In this document: piece by piece, positions 1-7,736 of the stretch
Numbering within the stretch: the first letter of the stretch is position 1
How the letters are laid out: the number at the start of each line of letters is the position of its first letter
Assembly: GCF_000385135.1 (NCBI RefSeq)
Contig: NZ_ARQM01000002.1
Span: forward strand, 1 to 64,000
DNA length: 64,000 bases
Reading direction: 5' to 3'
From: Promicromonospora sukumoe 327MFSha3.1
GTDB lineage: Bacteria; Actinomycetota; Actinomycetes; Actinomycetales; Cellulomonadaceae
Notes under the pieces: generated by a model
Told to the model about the DNA's origin: nothing
Seen by the model: the letters and a program-made list of their open reading frames with translations, nothing else
The model's database searches: none
Program-made: the position numbers and the translations under genes

Positions 1-22
1 TGTGATGTCCAGGGAGGTTGTT
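1..22. repeat. Left terminal inverted repeat of the IS481-type element
   Basis: The first 22 bases of the window are the exact reverse complement of 1087-1108. The transposase reading frame runs through this repeat to the very end of the element. Confidence 0.93.
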
Positions 23-988
23 CAGTCGGGTGATGGGTGGTTGGTTGCCGATCGCTGAGTGGGCGCGGTGGTGGTTGTAGTAGTGCAGCCAGCCGGGTAG
101 CTCGTCGCGGCGTTCGGTCTCCGAGGTGTAGCGGCGGGCGTAGGCCCAGCCGTCGGCCAGGGTGCGGTGGAAGCGTTCGATCTTGCCGTTGGTCTGGGGC
201 CGGTAGGGGCGCGTGCGCTTGTGCTTGATACCGAGCTGAGCGCAGGCATCACGCCAGGCGTGGGACCGGTAGGCCGCCCCGTTGTCCGAGAGGACCCGCT
301 GGACGCTCACGCCGTGTTCGGCCAGCCAGGCGGTCGCGCGGTGCAGGACGCCGACTGCGGTGTCGGCCTTCTCGTCGGTGTGGATCTCGGCGTAGGCGAC
401 CCGGGAGTGGTCGTCGATCACGGTGTGCAGGAACGCGGTCCCGGTGCGGGGCTTGTAGTCCGCGCCGCGGGGCAGGCCGGTGGTAGCGAGTTTGTTGGCT
501 GCGCCCTGCTGGCGGCCGACGTAGCGGTGCCCGCCGCCGTCGGGGATGTTGCCGAACTTGGTCACGTCGACGTGGATCAACGAACCCGGGTACTCGTGTT
601 CGTAGCGGCGGATCGGTTCGCCGGTGACCCGGTCGATCCGGGACAGGCGGTTGATCCTGGTCCGGACCAGGACGGCGTGCACGGTCGAGGCCGGCATACC
701 CAGGCGCCCGGCGATCTGCGCCGGGCCCAGGCGGTGGCGCCACCGCAGGCCCACGATCTGCTTGACCACGGGTCGTGGGGTCCGGTGCGGGCTGCGGCGC
801 GGGCGTGAGGACCGGTCGGTCATGCCCGCGGGCCCCTCGGTGCGGTAGCGGTGGGCCCACTTGCCGGCTGTGCGGGGCGAGACCATGAACATCTTCGCGG
901 CGCTGGTGATGGTCCACCCGGACTCGACCACCAGACGCGCCAGGCGCAGACGTGCTCGCGGGGTCAGCAGGGCGTTAGCGTGGGTCAC
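1..988 (-). CDS. IS481-family transposase, frame open to the end of the IS
   Basis: DDE transposase that catalyses movement of the element. The GTG at 986-988 has GGAGG five bases upstream. The frame is uninterrupted to base 2 (329 codons). The N-terminal third carries a helix-turn-helix (RTAGKWAHRY). The catalytic core has HVDVTKFGNIPDGGGHRY (first Asp), SDNGAAYRS (second Asp) and TNGKIERFHRTL (catalytic Glu), all typical of IS481. There is no stop codon inside the element. If the left flank repeats CCTAGC, translation would add Ser and then stop at the TAG of the target site. The gene looks intact. Translation may be limited by the hairpin at 989-1046. Confidence 0.9.
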   Translation of the reverse strand, partial: MTHANALLTPRARLRLARLVVESGWTITSAAKMFMVSPRTAGKWAHRYRTEGPAGMTDRSSRPRRSPHRTPRPVVKQIVGLRWRHRLGPAQIAGRLGMPASTVHAVLVRTRINRLSRIDRVTGEPIRRYEHEYPGSLIHVDVTKFGNIPDGGGHRYVGRQQGAANKLATTGLPRGADYKPRTGTAFLHTVIDDHSRVAYAEIHTDEKADTAVGVLHRATAWLAEHGVSVQRVLSDNGAAYRSHAWRDACAQLGIKHKRTRPYRPQTNGKIERFHRTLADGWAYARRYTSETERRDELPGWLHYYNHHRAHSAIGNQPPITRLNNLPGHH

Positions 989-1046
989 GAAGGCCTCCGG
1001 TAGGAAGTGGTTTCTCGACAACTCCACTCCACAACCGGAGGCCTTC
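989..1046 (-). promoter_or_regulatory. Hairpin covering the transposase Shine-Dalgarno sequence
   Basis: Perfect 13-bp arms GAAGGCCTCCGGT (989-1001) and ACCGGAGGCCTTC (1034-1046) are separated by 32 bases. In the transposase mRNA the GGAGG ribosome site lies inside the 3' arm and the GTG start follows immediately. Known IS elements use such hairpins to block translation of read-through transcripts from flanking genes. That role is inferred here. Confidence 0.6.
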
Positions 1047-1086
1047 CTCGGCCCCTAACTCCGACCGCGTGTCGCCCGAATCCAGA

Positions 1087-1108
1087 AACAACCTCCCTGG
1101 ACATCACA
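1087..1108. repeat. Right terminal inverted repeat of the IS481-type element
   Basis: Exact 22-bp inverted copy of bases 1-22. It lies upstream of the transposase and ends one base before the CTAG that carries the dnaE2 stop codon. Confidence 0.93.
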
Positions 1109-1114
1109 CCTAGC
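1109..1114. repeat. Probable right copy of the target-site duplication (CCTAGC)
   Basis: These six bases directly outside the right inverted repeat fit the NCTAGN target of IS481-type elements. Read on the minus strand they are GCTAGG and include the TAG stop of dnaE2 (1110-1112). The left copy would lie just before base 1 and is not visible. Confidence 0.6.
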
Positions 1115-4100
1115 GGAAGTCCCGCGACCGCCCCGGCACCGCGAGCGTCAGCGGCGCGAGGTGCTCGGCCAGGAGGTTGACGGCGCCGTCGGCGGCCTCG
1201 ATGCGGCCCCGGATCACCATGGCCTGCGCCGAGCGCGCCACCCGACGGAACCGCTGCCACAGGCCGACGCTGCAGATCACGTTCAGCAGCCCCGTCTCGT
1301 CCTCCAGGGACAGGAACGTCACTCCCCCGGCGGTGCCCGGCCGCTGCCGGTGCGTCACGACGCCGCCGACGGCGACCCGGCGGCCCGGCTCGGTCAGCAG
1401 CGCCTGCGCCACGGTGAGCACGCCCGCCGCGTCCAGCCCGGGCCGCACGTGCTGCGTCGGGTACGAGTCGGGCGTGACGCCGGTCGCCCACGCGTCGGCC
1501 TGCGACAGCTCGACCTCGTCCATCCCGGGGAGCATCGGGGCGTCGACGCCGACGCTGACGCCGGGCAGCGTCGTCGGCCCCTCCTGGCCCAGCGCGCCCG
1601 CGGCCCACAGGCCCTCCCGGCGCTCGACGCCGAACGGCTCCAGCGCCCCGCCCGTCGCGAGCGCCTCGAGCTGCGCCGTCGACAGCTCGACCCGCCGCAC
1701 CAGGTCCCGCAGCGACGCGAAGCCGGCCGGGCCGGCGTCGTCCCGCGCCGCGACGATCTCCTCGGCCTTGTCCTTGCCGATGCCGCGCACGGACTCCAGG
1801 CCCATGCGGACCGCGAGAGTGGGGTCGGCGTGGACGAGGGCGGCGACGGGGGTCTCGACAGGCTCGACCAGCGGTTGGGCAGGCTCGACCGACGAGAGCA
1901 CGCGTGACGCCACGACCGAGGGTCGCAGCACGCGCACCCCGTGCCGACGGGCGTCGGCGACCAGGGACTGCGGCGAGTAGAACCCCATGGGCTGGGCCGC
2001 GAGCAGCCCCGCGTAGAACGCGGCCGGGTGGTACACCTTGAGCCACGAGCTGGCGTACACCAGGTACGCGAAGGAATAGGCGTGCGACTCGGGGAAGCCG
2101 AAGTCGGCGAACGCCTTGAGCTTCTCGAAGATCTCCCCCTGCACCTTGACGGGGACGTCGTTCGCCGTCATCCCGGCGAAGAGCCGCTCGCGCAGCGCCT
2201 CCATGCGCTCGACCGACCGCTTGGACCCCATGGCGCGCCGGAGCTGGTCGGCCTCCTTGCCGGAGAACCCGGCGACGTCGATCGCCATCTGCATGAGCTG
2301 CTCCTGGAACAGCGGCACGCCCAGGGTGCGGCGCAGGGACTTCTCCAGCAGCGGGTGCGGGTACGACACGGGCTCGCGGCCCCGCGCCCGCTCGATGTAC
2401 GGGTGCACGGACCCGCCCTGGATGGGCCCGGGCCGGATGAGCGCGACCTCCACGACGATGTCGTAGAACGTCCGCGGCCGCAGGCGCGGCAGGGTCGCCA
2501 TCTGGGCGCGCGACTCCACCTGGAACACGCCCACCGTGTCGGCGGCGCACAGCAGGTCGTAGACGGCCGGGTCCTCCTGCGGCAGGCCGTGCAGCGTGGG
2601 CCGCTCCCCGGTGTGCTCCTCGATGAACTCGAACGCGTACCGGATGGCGGTGAGCATGCCGAGGCCCAGCAGGTCGAACTTCACCAGCTTGGCGTCGGCG
2701 CAGTCCTCCTTGTCCCACTGCAGCACGGTGCGGCCCTCCATGCGGGCCCACTCGACGGGCACCACCTCGATCACGGGGCGGTCGCACATCACCATGCCGC
2801 CCGAGTGGATGCCCAGGTGACGCGGCAGGCGGAGCATCCGGTCGGCGAGGTCGAGCACGTCGTCGGGGATCTCCCCCTCCTGGGCGGCCGACGGCGGCGT
2901 GCGGAACGGCACCACGTCGTGGGTGTCGTCGGCGCGCTCCCGGGGCTCGCCCGCGGCGCGCGCCTCCTGCGCCAGCACGTCCACGAAGGTCGCGGCGTCG
3001 CCCGGCCCCCACAACGCCGTCATCCGGGCGTCCTTGGCCGCGGTCCGGTTCTGCGGGGGTTCCGCCGGGGCCGACGGCGGCGGGGTCGTCCGCGGCTTGA
3101 GCGTCCCCCAGCGCTCGATGGACTTGGACCACGCGTCCTGCTGCCCGACGTCGTACCCGAGCGCACGCGCGGCGTCGCGCACGGCGGAGCGGGGCCGGTA
3201 GGAGATGACGTTGGCGACCTGCGCCGCGTGCGTGCGCCCGAACCGCTCGTAGACGTGCTGGATCACCTCCTCGCGGCGCACCGACTCGATGTCGACGTCG
3301 ATGTCCGGCGGGCCGTCCCGCTCGGGCGCGAGGAACCGCTCGAACAGCAGCTCGTGCTTGACGGCGTCCACGGCGGTGATGCCCAGGGCGTAGCAGACCG
3401 CGGAGTTGGCGGCGCTGCCCCGGCCCTGCGCGAGGATCCCGTGGGTGCGGCAGAACTCCACCAGGTCGTAGACCACGAGGAAGTACCCGGGGAAGCCCAG
3501 GTCGGTGATGACCTTCAGCTCGTGGTCGATCTGCGCCCACGCCTTCTCGTTGCCCGCCCGGGGCCCGTACCGCTCGGTCGCGCCCCGGTAGGTGAGCACG
3601 CGCAGCCAGGACGCCTCGTCGTGACCCTCCTCGACCGGGTAGGGCGGCAGGTTCGGCGCGATGAGCTCCAGGTCGAAGGCGCACTCCACGCCGAGCGCGG
3701 CCGCCGTCGCCACGGCCTGCGGGTGCAGCCGGTGCAGGCGCGCCATCTCCGCGCCGCTGCGCAGGTGCGCGGTGGGCGCGCCGGGCAGCCAGCCGTCCAG
3801 GTCGTCCAGGCTGGACCGCGCGCGGACGGCGGCCAGCGCCCCGGCCAGGTCGGCGTCCCGGGGGCGGGCGTAGTGCGCGGCGGTGGTCGCGACGAGCGGC
3901 AGGCGCGCGTCGTCGGCCAGGAGGGCGAGCGCGGCGTGCAGGTCGGCGTCGCGCGGGTCTCCGGTCGCGGTGATCTCGACGGCGACGTTGTCCCGCCCGA
4001 ACACGTCGGCCAGCCGGTCGAGCTCGCGTCGTCCGGCCGCCAGCCGGTCGCTCCGGTTCCCGCCACCCGACGACGGAAGGAGGGCCTGCCGGACGGCGCC

Positions 4101-4652
4101 CTTGCGGCAGCCCGTCAGGACCAGCCACTCGCCGGACGCCGCCTCGCCGAGGCCTTCCAGCGTGTAGTGCGCGGCGCCCTTGACCCCGGCCTTGAGGTGC
4201 GCGGTGCCGATCGCGCTCGACAGGTTGCGGTACCCCTGCGGCCCGCGCGCGAGCACGAGCAGGTGCGTCGCGCGCGGGTCGGGGATCCCGGTGGGCGGGT
4301 CGAGCACGGGCACGCCCCGGGCGCCGGTCGAGCCCGTCGCGACCACCGGCAGGTGCAGCTCCGCCCCGAACGCGGCGGGCAGCCCCACGGCCTTGGCCGC
4401 CTCGGAGAACCGCACCACCCCGTACAGCCCGTCGTGGTCGGTGACCGCGAGCGCCTTGAGCCCCAGCCGCGCGCCCTCGGCGGCGAGCTCCTCGGGATGG
4501 GACGCGCCGTCGAGAAAGCTGAACGCGGAGTGCGCGTGCAGCTCGGCGTAGGGAACGGCCGGGTCGCGCCGACCGCGGGGCGCGCTCCTGGTCACGACGT
4601 GCCCCGGCGGCGTGTGAGGTAGGCACTCTCCTCGGGGTTCGGCAGTCTGCAT
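1110..4652 (-). CDS. dnaE2: Error-prone DNA polymerase DnaE2 (ImuC)
   Basis: Alpha subunit of the damage-inducible translesion polymerase, working with ImuA' and ImuB. The 1180-residue protein has an N-terminal PHP domain (YAELHAHSAFSFLDGAS near residue 35, VTDHDG near 73), the C-family catalytic motif PDIDVDIE near 447, and an OB-fold region. It ends in SRDFR, as DnaE2 proteins do. It is the last gene of the imu operon. The start is uncertain: the ATG at 4652 lies inside an inverted repeat, and a GTG 19 codons downstream is an alternative. A 23-bp piece of a dispersed palindrome (1851-1873) adds VEPVET-type residues in a variable loop near residue 930. An IS481-type element adjoins the stop codon. 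Confidence 0.92.
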   Translation of the reverse strand: MQTAEPRGECLPHTPPGHVVTRSAPRGRRDPAVPYAELHAHSAFSFLDGASHPEELAAEGARLGLKALAVTDHDGLYGVVRFSEAAKAVGLPAAFGAELHLPVVATGSTGARGVPVLDPPTGIPDPRATHLLVLARGPQGYRNLSSAIGTAHLKAGVKGAAHYTLEGLGEAASGEWLVLTGCRKGAVRQALLPSSGGGNRSDRLAAGRRELDRLADVFGRDNVAVEITATGDPRDADLHAALALLADDARLPLVATTAAHYARPRDADLAGALAAVRARSSLDDLDGWLPGAPTAHLRSGAEMARLHRLHPQAVATAAALGVECAFDLELIAPNLPPYPVEEGHDEASWLRVLTYRGATERYGPRAGNEKAWAQIDHELKVITDLGFPGYFLVVYDLVEFCRTHGILAQGRGSAANSAVCYALGITAVDAVKHELLFERFLAPERDGPPDIDVDIESVRREEVIQHVYERFGRTHAAQVANVISYRPRSAVRDAARALGYDVGQQDAWSKSIERWGTLKPRTTPPPSAPAEPPQNRTAAKDARMTALWGPGDAATFVDVLAQEARAAGEPRERADDTHDVVPFRTPPSAAQEGEIPDDVLDLADRMLRLPRHLGIHSGGMVMCDRPVIEVVPVEWARMEGRTVLQWDKEDCADAKLVKFDLLGLGMLTAIRYAFEFIEEHTGERPTLHGLPQEDPAVYDLLCAADTVGVFQVESRAQMATLPRLRPRTFYDIVVEVALIRPGPIQGGSVHPYIERARGREPVSYPHPLLEKSLRRTLGVPLFQEQLMQMAIDVAGFSGKEADQLRRAMGSKRSVERMEALRERLFAGMTANDVPVKVQGEIFEKLKAFADFGFPESHAYSFAYLVYASSWLKVYHPAAFYAGLLAAQPMGFYSPQSLVADARRHGVRVLRPSVVASRVLSSVEPAQPLVEPVETPVAALVHADPTLAVRMGLESVRGIGKDKAEEIVAARDDAGPAGFASLRDLVRRVELSTAQLEALATGGALEPFGVERREGLWAAGALGQEGPTTLPGVSVGVDAPMLPGMDEVELSQADAWATGVTPDSYPTQHVRPGLDAAGVLTVAQALLTEPGRRVAVGGVVTHRQRPGTAGGVTFLSLEDETGLLNVICSVGLWQRFRRVARSAQAMVIRGRIEAADGAVNLLAEHLAPLTLAVPGRSRDFR
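1851..1873. repeat. Half-copy of the dispersed GGTCTCGACA palindrome inside dnaE2
   Basis: These 23 bases are identical to the left arm of the palindrome inside livG (21221-21243). They are followed by a degenerate GGCTCGACC (1882-1890) rather than an inverted arm. The insertion keeps the dnaE2 frame. Confidence 0.75.
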
Positions 4653-4687
4653 CGAGATCGGTCCAGTGATCGACCGATCTCAATGCA
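4648..4687. repeat. Inverted repeat between imuB and dnaE2, overlapping the dnaE2 ATG
   Basis: Arms of 16 bases (4648-4663 and 4672-4687, core GAGATCGGTC/GACCGATCTC) match with one mismatch around an 8-base loop. On the minus-strand mRNA the upstream-most dnaE2 ATG (4650-4652) falls in the second arm. It could be an mRNA hairpin controlling dnaE2 translation or a protein-binding site. Nothing in the sequence decides between these. Confidence 0.6.
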
Positions 4688-4695
4688 AGGTGCCG

Positions 4696-4712
4696 AGTTT
4701 GTGACACAAACT
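4696..4712. repeat. Short palindrome behind the imuB stop codon
   Basis: AGTTTGT-GAC-ACAAACT is a perfect 7-bp inverted repeat 10 bases downstream of the imuB stop. With the 4648-4687 repeat it fills the 69-base imuB-dnaE2 spacer. Confidence 0.5.
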
Positions 4713-4721
4713 GCCGACTGC

Positions 4722-6449
4722 CTAGTCATAGAGGGCCTCCAGGGACCAGACGCCCGCCGCTGACGACAGCAGCAGGCCGAGCGCGAGCTCCCCGTCCTGG
4801 CCGGAGCCGTCGACCACGACCTGGAGGAACACGCGGCGCCGGCCCCGGGGCGTCCACCAGCGTTCCGCGACGGGCCACGGCCCCGCCCAGTCGACGACGG
4901 CGGCGTCGAGCCCGCCCCAGGGCCTGCCGTCGGACGCACCACCGGACGCACCGCCGCCGGACACCGCGCCTCCCCTGCCGGGACCGCCGTCCCCGCGCGC
5001 GCCGCCGTCCGCCCCCTCCTGCTCGGGCACCACCACGCGGGCAGGGTCGCCGCTGACCGCCAGCCGCACGTCGACGACGACGGGGCGCCCCTGCGCGTCG
5101 AGCACCCGCGCGGGGACGGGCTCGGGCAGCACGACCGACGGCGCCGGCGGCGGCAGCGCGCCGGGCCAGGGCCGGTCGGGCTCGCGCTCGGGCGGGACCT
5201 GCTCGCCGTAGGGCACGAGCTGGACGCGGTCGCGGGGGTCGCGCCCACCCTGGAGCCGCACGGTGAGCACGGCGTCGCCGCCGAGCAGGGCCTGCACGCG
5301 CTCGACGGCGCGGCGGGCGCGCAGGTCCTCGCCCGCGCCGGGTCCCCACAGGCGCGGCTGCAGGGCGCCGGCGGGCGCCACCTCCTCGGCGGCCAGGGTC
5401 AGGCCCGCGATCGGGGCGGGCTGCTCGCCCCGCCCCAGGGACGACGCCGTGAGCCAGCCCTCGAGCTGCCAGCGCACCCGGTCGGTGATCCGGGCGGCCG
5501 ACAGCCCGCCGAGCGTGTCGTCGGTGCGCCACAGCCGTTCCAGGGTGCGGGCCTCGCCGGTGACCGGGTCGACGGCGCGCGCCGTGATCCGCAGCCGGCC
5601 GCACGCCAGGCCGCGGCGGTGCAGGTCGTCGTGCAGGCGTTCGGCCAGGCGGCGGGCGGCGAACGTGGCGACGTCGACCCGGTGCGCCGGCGGGTCCAGC
5701 TCCTCGGCGACGGTGAGGTCCTCGACGAGCCGGCGCCGGGCGGGGGGCCGTACGTCCTGCCCGCGGGCGAGGCGCTGCGCCCAGACGCCGAGGTCGCCGA
5801 ACCGGGCGGCGACGGCGGCGTCGGGCAGGGCGGCCAGGTCGGCGAGCGTGCGCACGCCGAGCCGGCGCCACAGGTCGACGAGCTCGGTCAGGGCGCGGTC
5901 GGCGGGCCGGGCGTGCACGAGCGTCGCGGCGGGCCGGGGCGCGAGGTAGTCCCGCGACTCCCCCGGCGGCACGACGGCGTCGTCCCGGGCGGCCAGGACG
6001 GCGGCCAGGAAACCGTCGGCGACCCCGACCTGGCACTCGTGGCCGGTGCGGACGGCGACCTGTTCGGTCAGCTCGCGCGCCAGGTCGTGCTCCGAGCCGT
6101 GGTAGCGGGCCGCACCGCCGGACGGCAGCAGGAGCAGCCCCGGGCGCGCGATCTCCAGCCCGGAGACCACTGTCTCGGCGGCCACGGCGACGGGCTCGAA
6201 CTCGCGGGCGTCGCGGGCGTCGTCGGCGGTCCAGAGCTGCAGGTCGGGGCAGCGGCCCTGGGCCTCGCGGCGGCGCATGCCGCGGCGCACCCCGGCGCTG
6301 CGCGCGGGCGCGGACACGGCCACGACGCGGCCGCCGGGGCCGCCCGTGACGGCGGCGGGCACCTCGGGTCCCAGGCCCGCGACGACCAGCGCCGCGACGA
6401 CCGGCCAGTCCGGCACCCAGAGGCAGGCGGTGCGGGTCGCGGACGTCAT
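4722..6449 (-). CDS. imuB: ImuB, catalytically inactive Y-family polymerase homologue
   Basis: Adaptor of the actinobacterial mutasome. It links DnaE2 to the beta clamp and ImuA'. The 575-residue protein opens with ACLWVPDWPVVAAL, the ImuB counterpart of the Y-family HVDMDAF motif. The region that would carry SLDEA reads EIARPGLLLLPSGGA, so the catalytic acidic residues are missing, as is known for ImuB. A helix-hairpin-helix-like part (RRLGVRTLADLAALP) and a little-finger-like region follow. The C-terminus is rich in Gly, Pro and Arg. The ATG overlaps the imuA stop (ATGA), so translation is probably coupled. Confidence 0.9.
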   Translation of the reverse strand: MTSATRTACLWVPDWPVVAALVVAGLGPEVPAAVTGGPGGRVVAVSAPARSAGVRRGMRRREAQGRCPDLQLWTADDARDAREFEPVAVAAETVVSGLEIARPGLLLLPSGGAARYHGSEHDLARELTEQVAVRTGHECQVGVADGFLAAVLAARDDAVVPPGESRDYLAPRPAATLVHARPADRALTELVDLWRRLGVRTLADLAALPDAAVAARFGDLGVWAQRLARGQDVRPPARRRLVEDLTVAEELDPPAHRVDVATFAARRLAERLHDDLHRRGLACGRLRITARAVDPVTGEARTLERLWRTDDTLGGLSAARITDRVRWQLEGWLTASSLGRGEQPAPIAGLTLAAEEVAPAGALQPRLWGPGAGEDLRARRAVERVQALLGGDAVLTVRLQGGRDPRDRVQLVPYGEQVPPEREPDRPWPGALPPPAPSVVLPEPVPARVLDAQGRPVVVDVRLAVSGDPARVVVPEQEGADGGARGDGGPGRGGAVSGGGASGGASDGRPWGGLDAAVVDWAGPWPVAERWWTPRGRRRVFLQVVVDGSGQDGELALGLLLSSAAGVWSLEALYD

Positions 6450-7504
6450 CCCACCAGCTCCAGCGGCGTCCGGCCGCTCTCGGCGGCCTCGTCCCGCGCC
6501 ACGGCGCCGGCAGCACGCGCCTGGACCAGGCCCGGCCCGGCCGCCCGGCACACCGGGAGCTCGACGTCCAGGTGCACCGGGCGCGCCGCGCTCCCCCGCC
6601 CGGTGCGCCGCACCCGCAGGGTCCGGCGGCGCAGCCAGCCCACCCCGTGGTCGACGCCGGCCCAGTCCCCCGCGGTGGCCTCCAGCACCACGTGCGCCCC
6701 GGCCCAGCCGCCCGCGGCGCCGGACGGGGCGGTCGGGAGCAGCACGGTGCCCCGGTCGCGGGCGCGTGCCGTCAGCCGACGGCGGTCCTGGTCCAGGAGC
6801 GCCACCTCCGGCCCGACCACGACCACGTCCATGCCGTCGATCAGCGCGGCGAGCACCGCGGGCGCGTCCACGCCCGACCCGGCCGGCAGCGGCACCACGA
6901 GGGTGCGCGCCAGGTCGCACCCGGCGTCGGCCGCGGCGGCCAGCCCGGCGGCCGGGTACCCGACCAGCACGGTCCAGGCCCCGTCGCGGGACGCCTCGGC
7001 GAGCAGGGTGAGCAGCAGCGACGTCGAGCCCCGGACCAGCACGGTGGTGCCGGCCCGCAGGCCGCCGTCGGGCAGGAGGGCCGCGAGGTGCGGGTGCACG
7101 GGCAGCACGCGCGTGTCCTCGCCCGGGTGCCCCACCCGGCTGCCCGACGACGACGCGGGCCCCGCCGCGGGACGCACCTCGGCGGCCGCGGGCCGAGCCT
7201 CGCGAGCAACGGACCCACCCTCGGGGGCAACGTGCAGCGGCTCGGTCAGCAGCCCGCCCCGCAGCGCCCGGACCTGCACCCGGGGCTGCTCCTGACCCGG
7301 CTGCTCGTGCGCGCGCTCGGCCCTGACCGCCTGGACGACCCGGGTGGGCGTGGCCTGCTTGCGCACGCCGGTGCGTGCCTCGGCCGACCGCAGGGCCGCG
7401 AGCGCCTGCGCGTGCCGGCTGCCGGCGTCGGCGGTACCGGCGTCGGCGGCAATGGTGTCGGCAGCGGTGGTGTCGGCCTTCGAGGAGATGGTTACGACGG
7501 TCAT
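6446..7504 (-). CDS. imuA: ImuA', accessory protein of the SOS mutasome
   Basis: First gene of the imuA'-imuB-dnaE2 operon. The 352-residue protein is RecA-like in the second half (LRAGTTVLVRGSTSLLLTLL), but the Walker A lysine is absent. This fits actinobacterial ImuA', which is needed for DnaE2-dependent mutagenesis through contact with ImuB. The first 120 residues are Ala-rich and low complexity. The start ATG (7502-7504) has GGAGGG just upstream. An SOS box lies about 50 bases further up. Assignment rests on position and weak motifs as well as on the protein. Confidence 0.82.
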   Translation of the reverse strand: MTVVTISSKADTTAADTIAADAGTADAGSRHAQALAALRSAEARTGVRKQATPTRVVQAVRAERAHEQPGQEQPRVQVRALRGGLLTEPLHVAPEGGSVAREARPAAAEVRPAAGPASSSGSRVGHPGEDTRVLPVHPHLAALLPDGGLRAGTTVLVRGSTSLLLTLLAEASRDGAWTVLVGYPAAGLAAAADAGCDLARTLVVPLPAGSGVDAPAVLAALIDGMDVVVVGPEVALLDQDRRRLTARARDRGTVLLPTAPSGAAGGWAGAHVVLEATAGDWAGVDHGVGWLRRRTLRVRRTGRGSAARPVHLDVELPVCRAAGPGLVQARAAGAVARDEAAESGRTPLELVG

Positions 7505-7555
7505 GTCCCTCCAGCGATGGTGCCTGCCGGCGGAGACCGGTGGTGGAGCACTTTA

Positions 7556-7569
7556 CGAACACATGTTCG
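7556..7569 (-). promoter_or_regulatory. LexA SOS box of the imu operon
   Basis: CGAAC-ACAT-GTTCG matches the CGAAC-N4-GTTCG consensus of Gram-positive LexA exactly. It lies 52 bases upstream of the imuA ATG and is the only strong SOS box seen in the window. Mycobacterial imu genes are known LexA targets. Confidence 0.88.
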
Positions 7570-7642
7570 ATAGAACACCAGTACACCGCCCCTGGCGCGC
7601 GCTGTCAAACCATCCGGTTCGCAACACTGCCCGCGCGCCGAA

Positions 7643-7691
7643 GGCCCGGACCCTTCCCGCACCGGTCGTCGGTGCGGGAAGCGCCCGGGCC
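7643..7691 (-). terminator. Hairpin terminator behind the MaoC gene
   Basis: A perfect 12-bp stem (CTTCCCGCACCG 7653-7664, inverted at 7670-7681, loop GTCGT) is nested in a second 7-bp stem GGCCCGG/CCGGGCC (7643-7649 and 7685-7691). It lies about 45 bases after the stop of the MaoC gene, at the end of a five-gene operon. There is no T-run. Confidence 0.65.
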
Positions 7692-7736
7692 TCGGAGGGA
7701 CCGAACGAGGCCGTAGCAGGCCCCGCGAAAGACCGG

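Larger units (their letters stand above)
1..1108 (-). mobile_element. Complete IS481-family insertion sequence
   Basis: Bases 1-22 and 1087-1108 are exact inverted repeats of 22 bp starting TGTGATGTCC, and together they enclose one transposase gene. The TGT ends, the length of about 1.1 kb and the protein motifs fit IS481. The right end abuts CCTAGC (1109-1114), which matches the NCTAGN target reported for Bordetella IS481. The left flank is outside the window, so the left target copy cannot be checked. The element lies directly behind dnaE2 and shares the CTAG that contains the dnaE2 stop codon. Confidence 0.93.

Noticed and set aside
167-808. Long open frames on the strand opposite the transposase
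   Set aside because: They are products of the GC-rich codon bias. The real protein is the minus-strand frame with IS481 motifs and a DDE triad.
985-4707. 1240-codon open frame overlapping dnaE2 on the same strand
   Set aside because: Arg/Pro/Gly-rich out-of-frame translation with no domain. The other frame gives a complete DnaE2.
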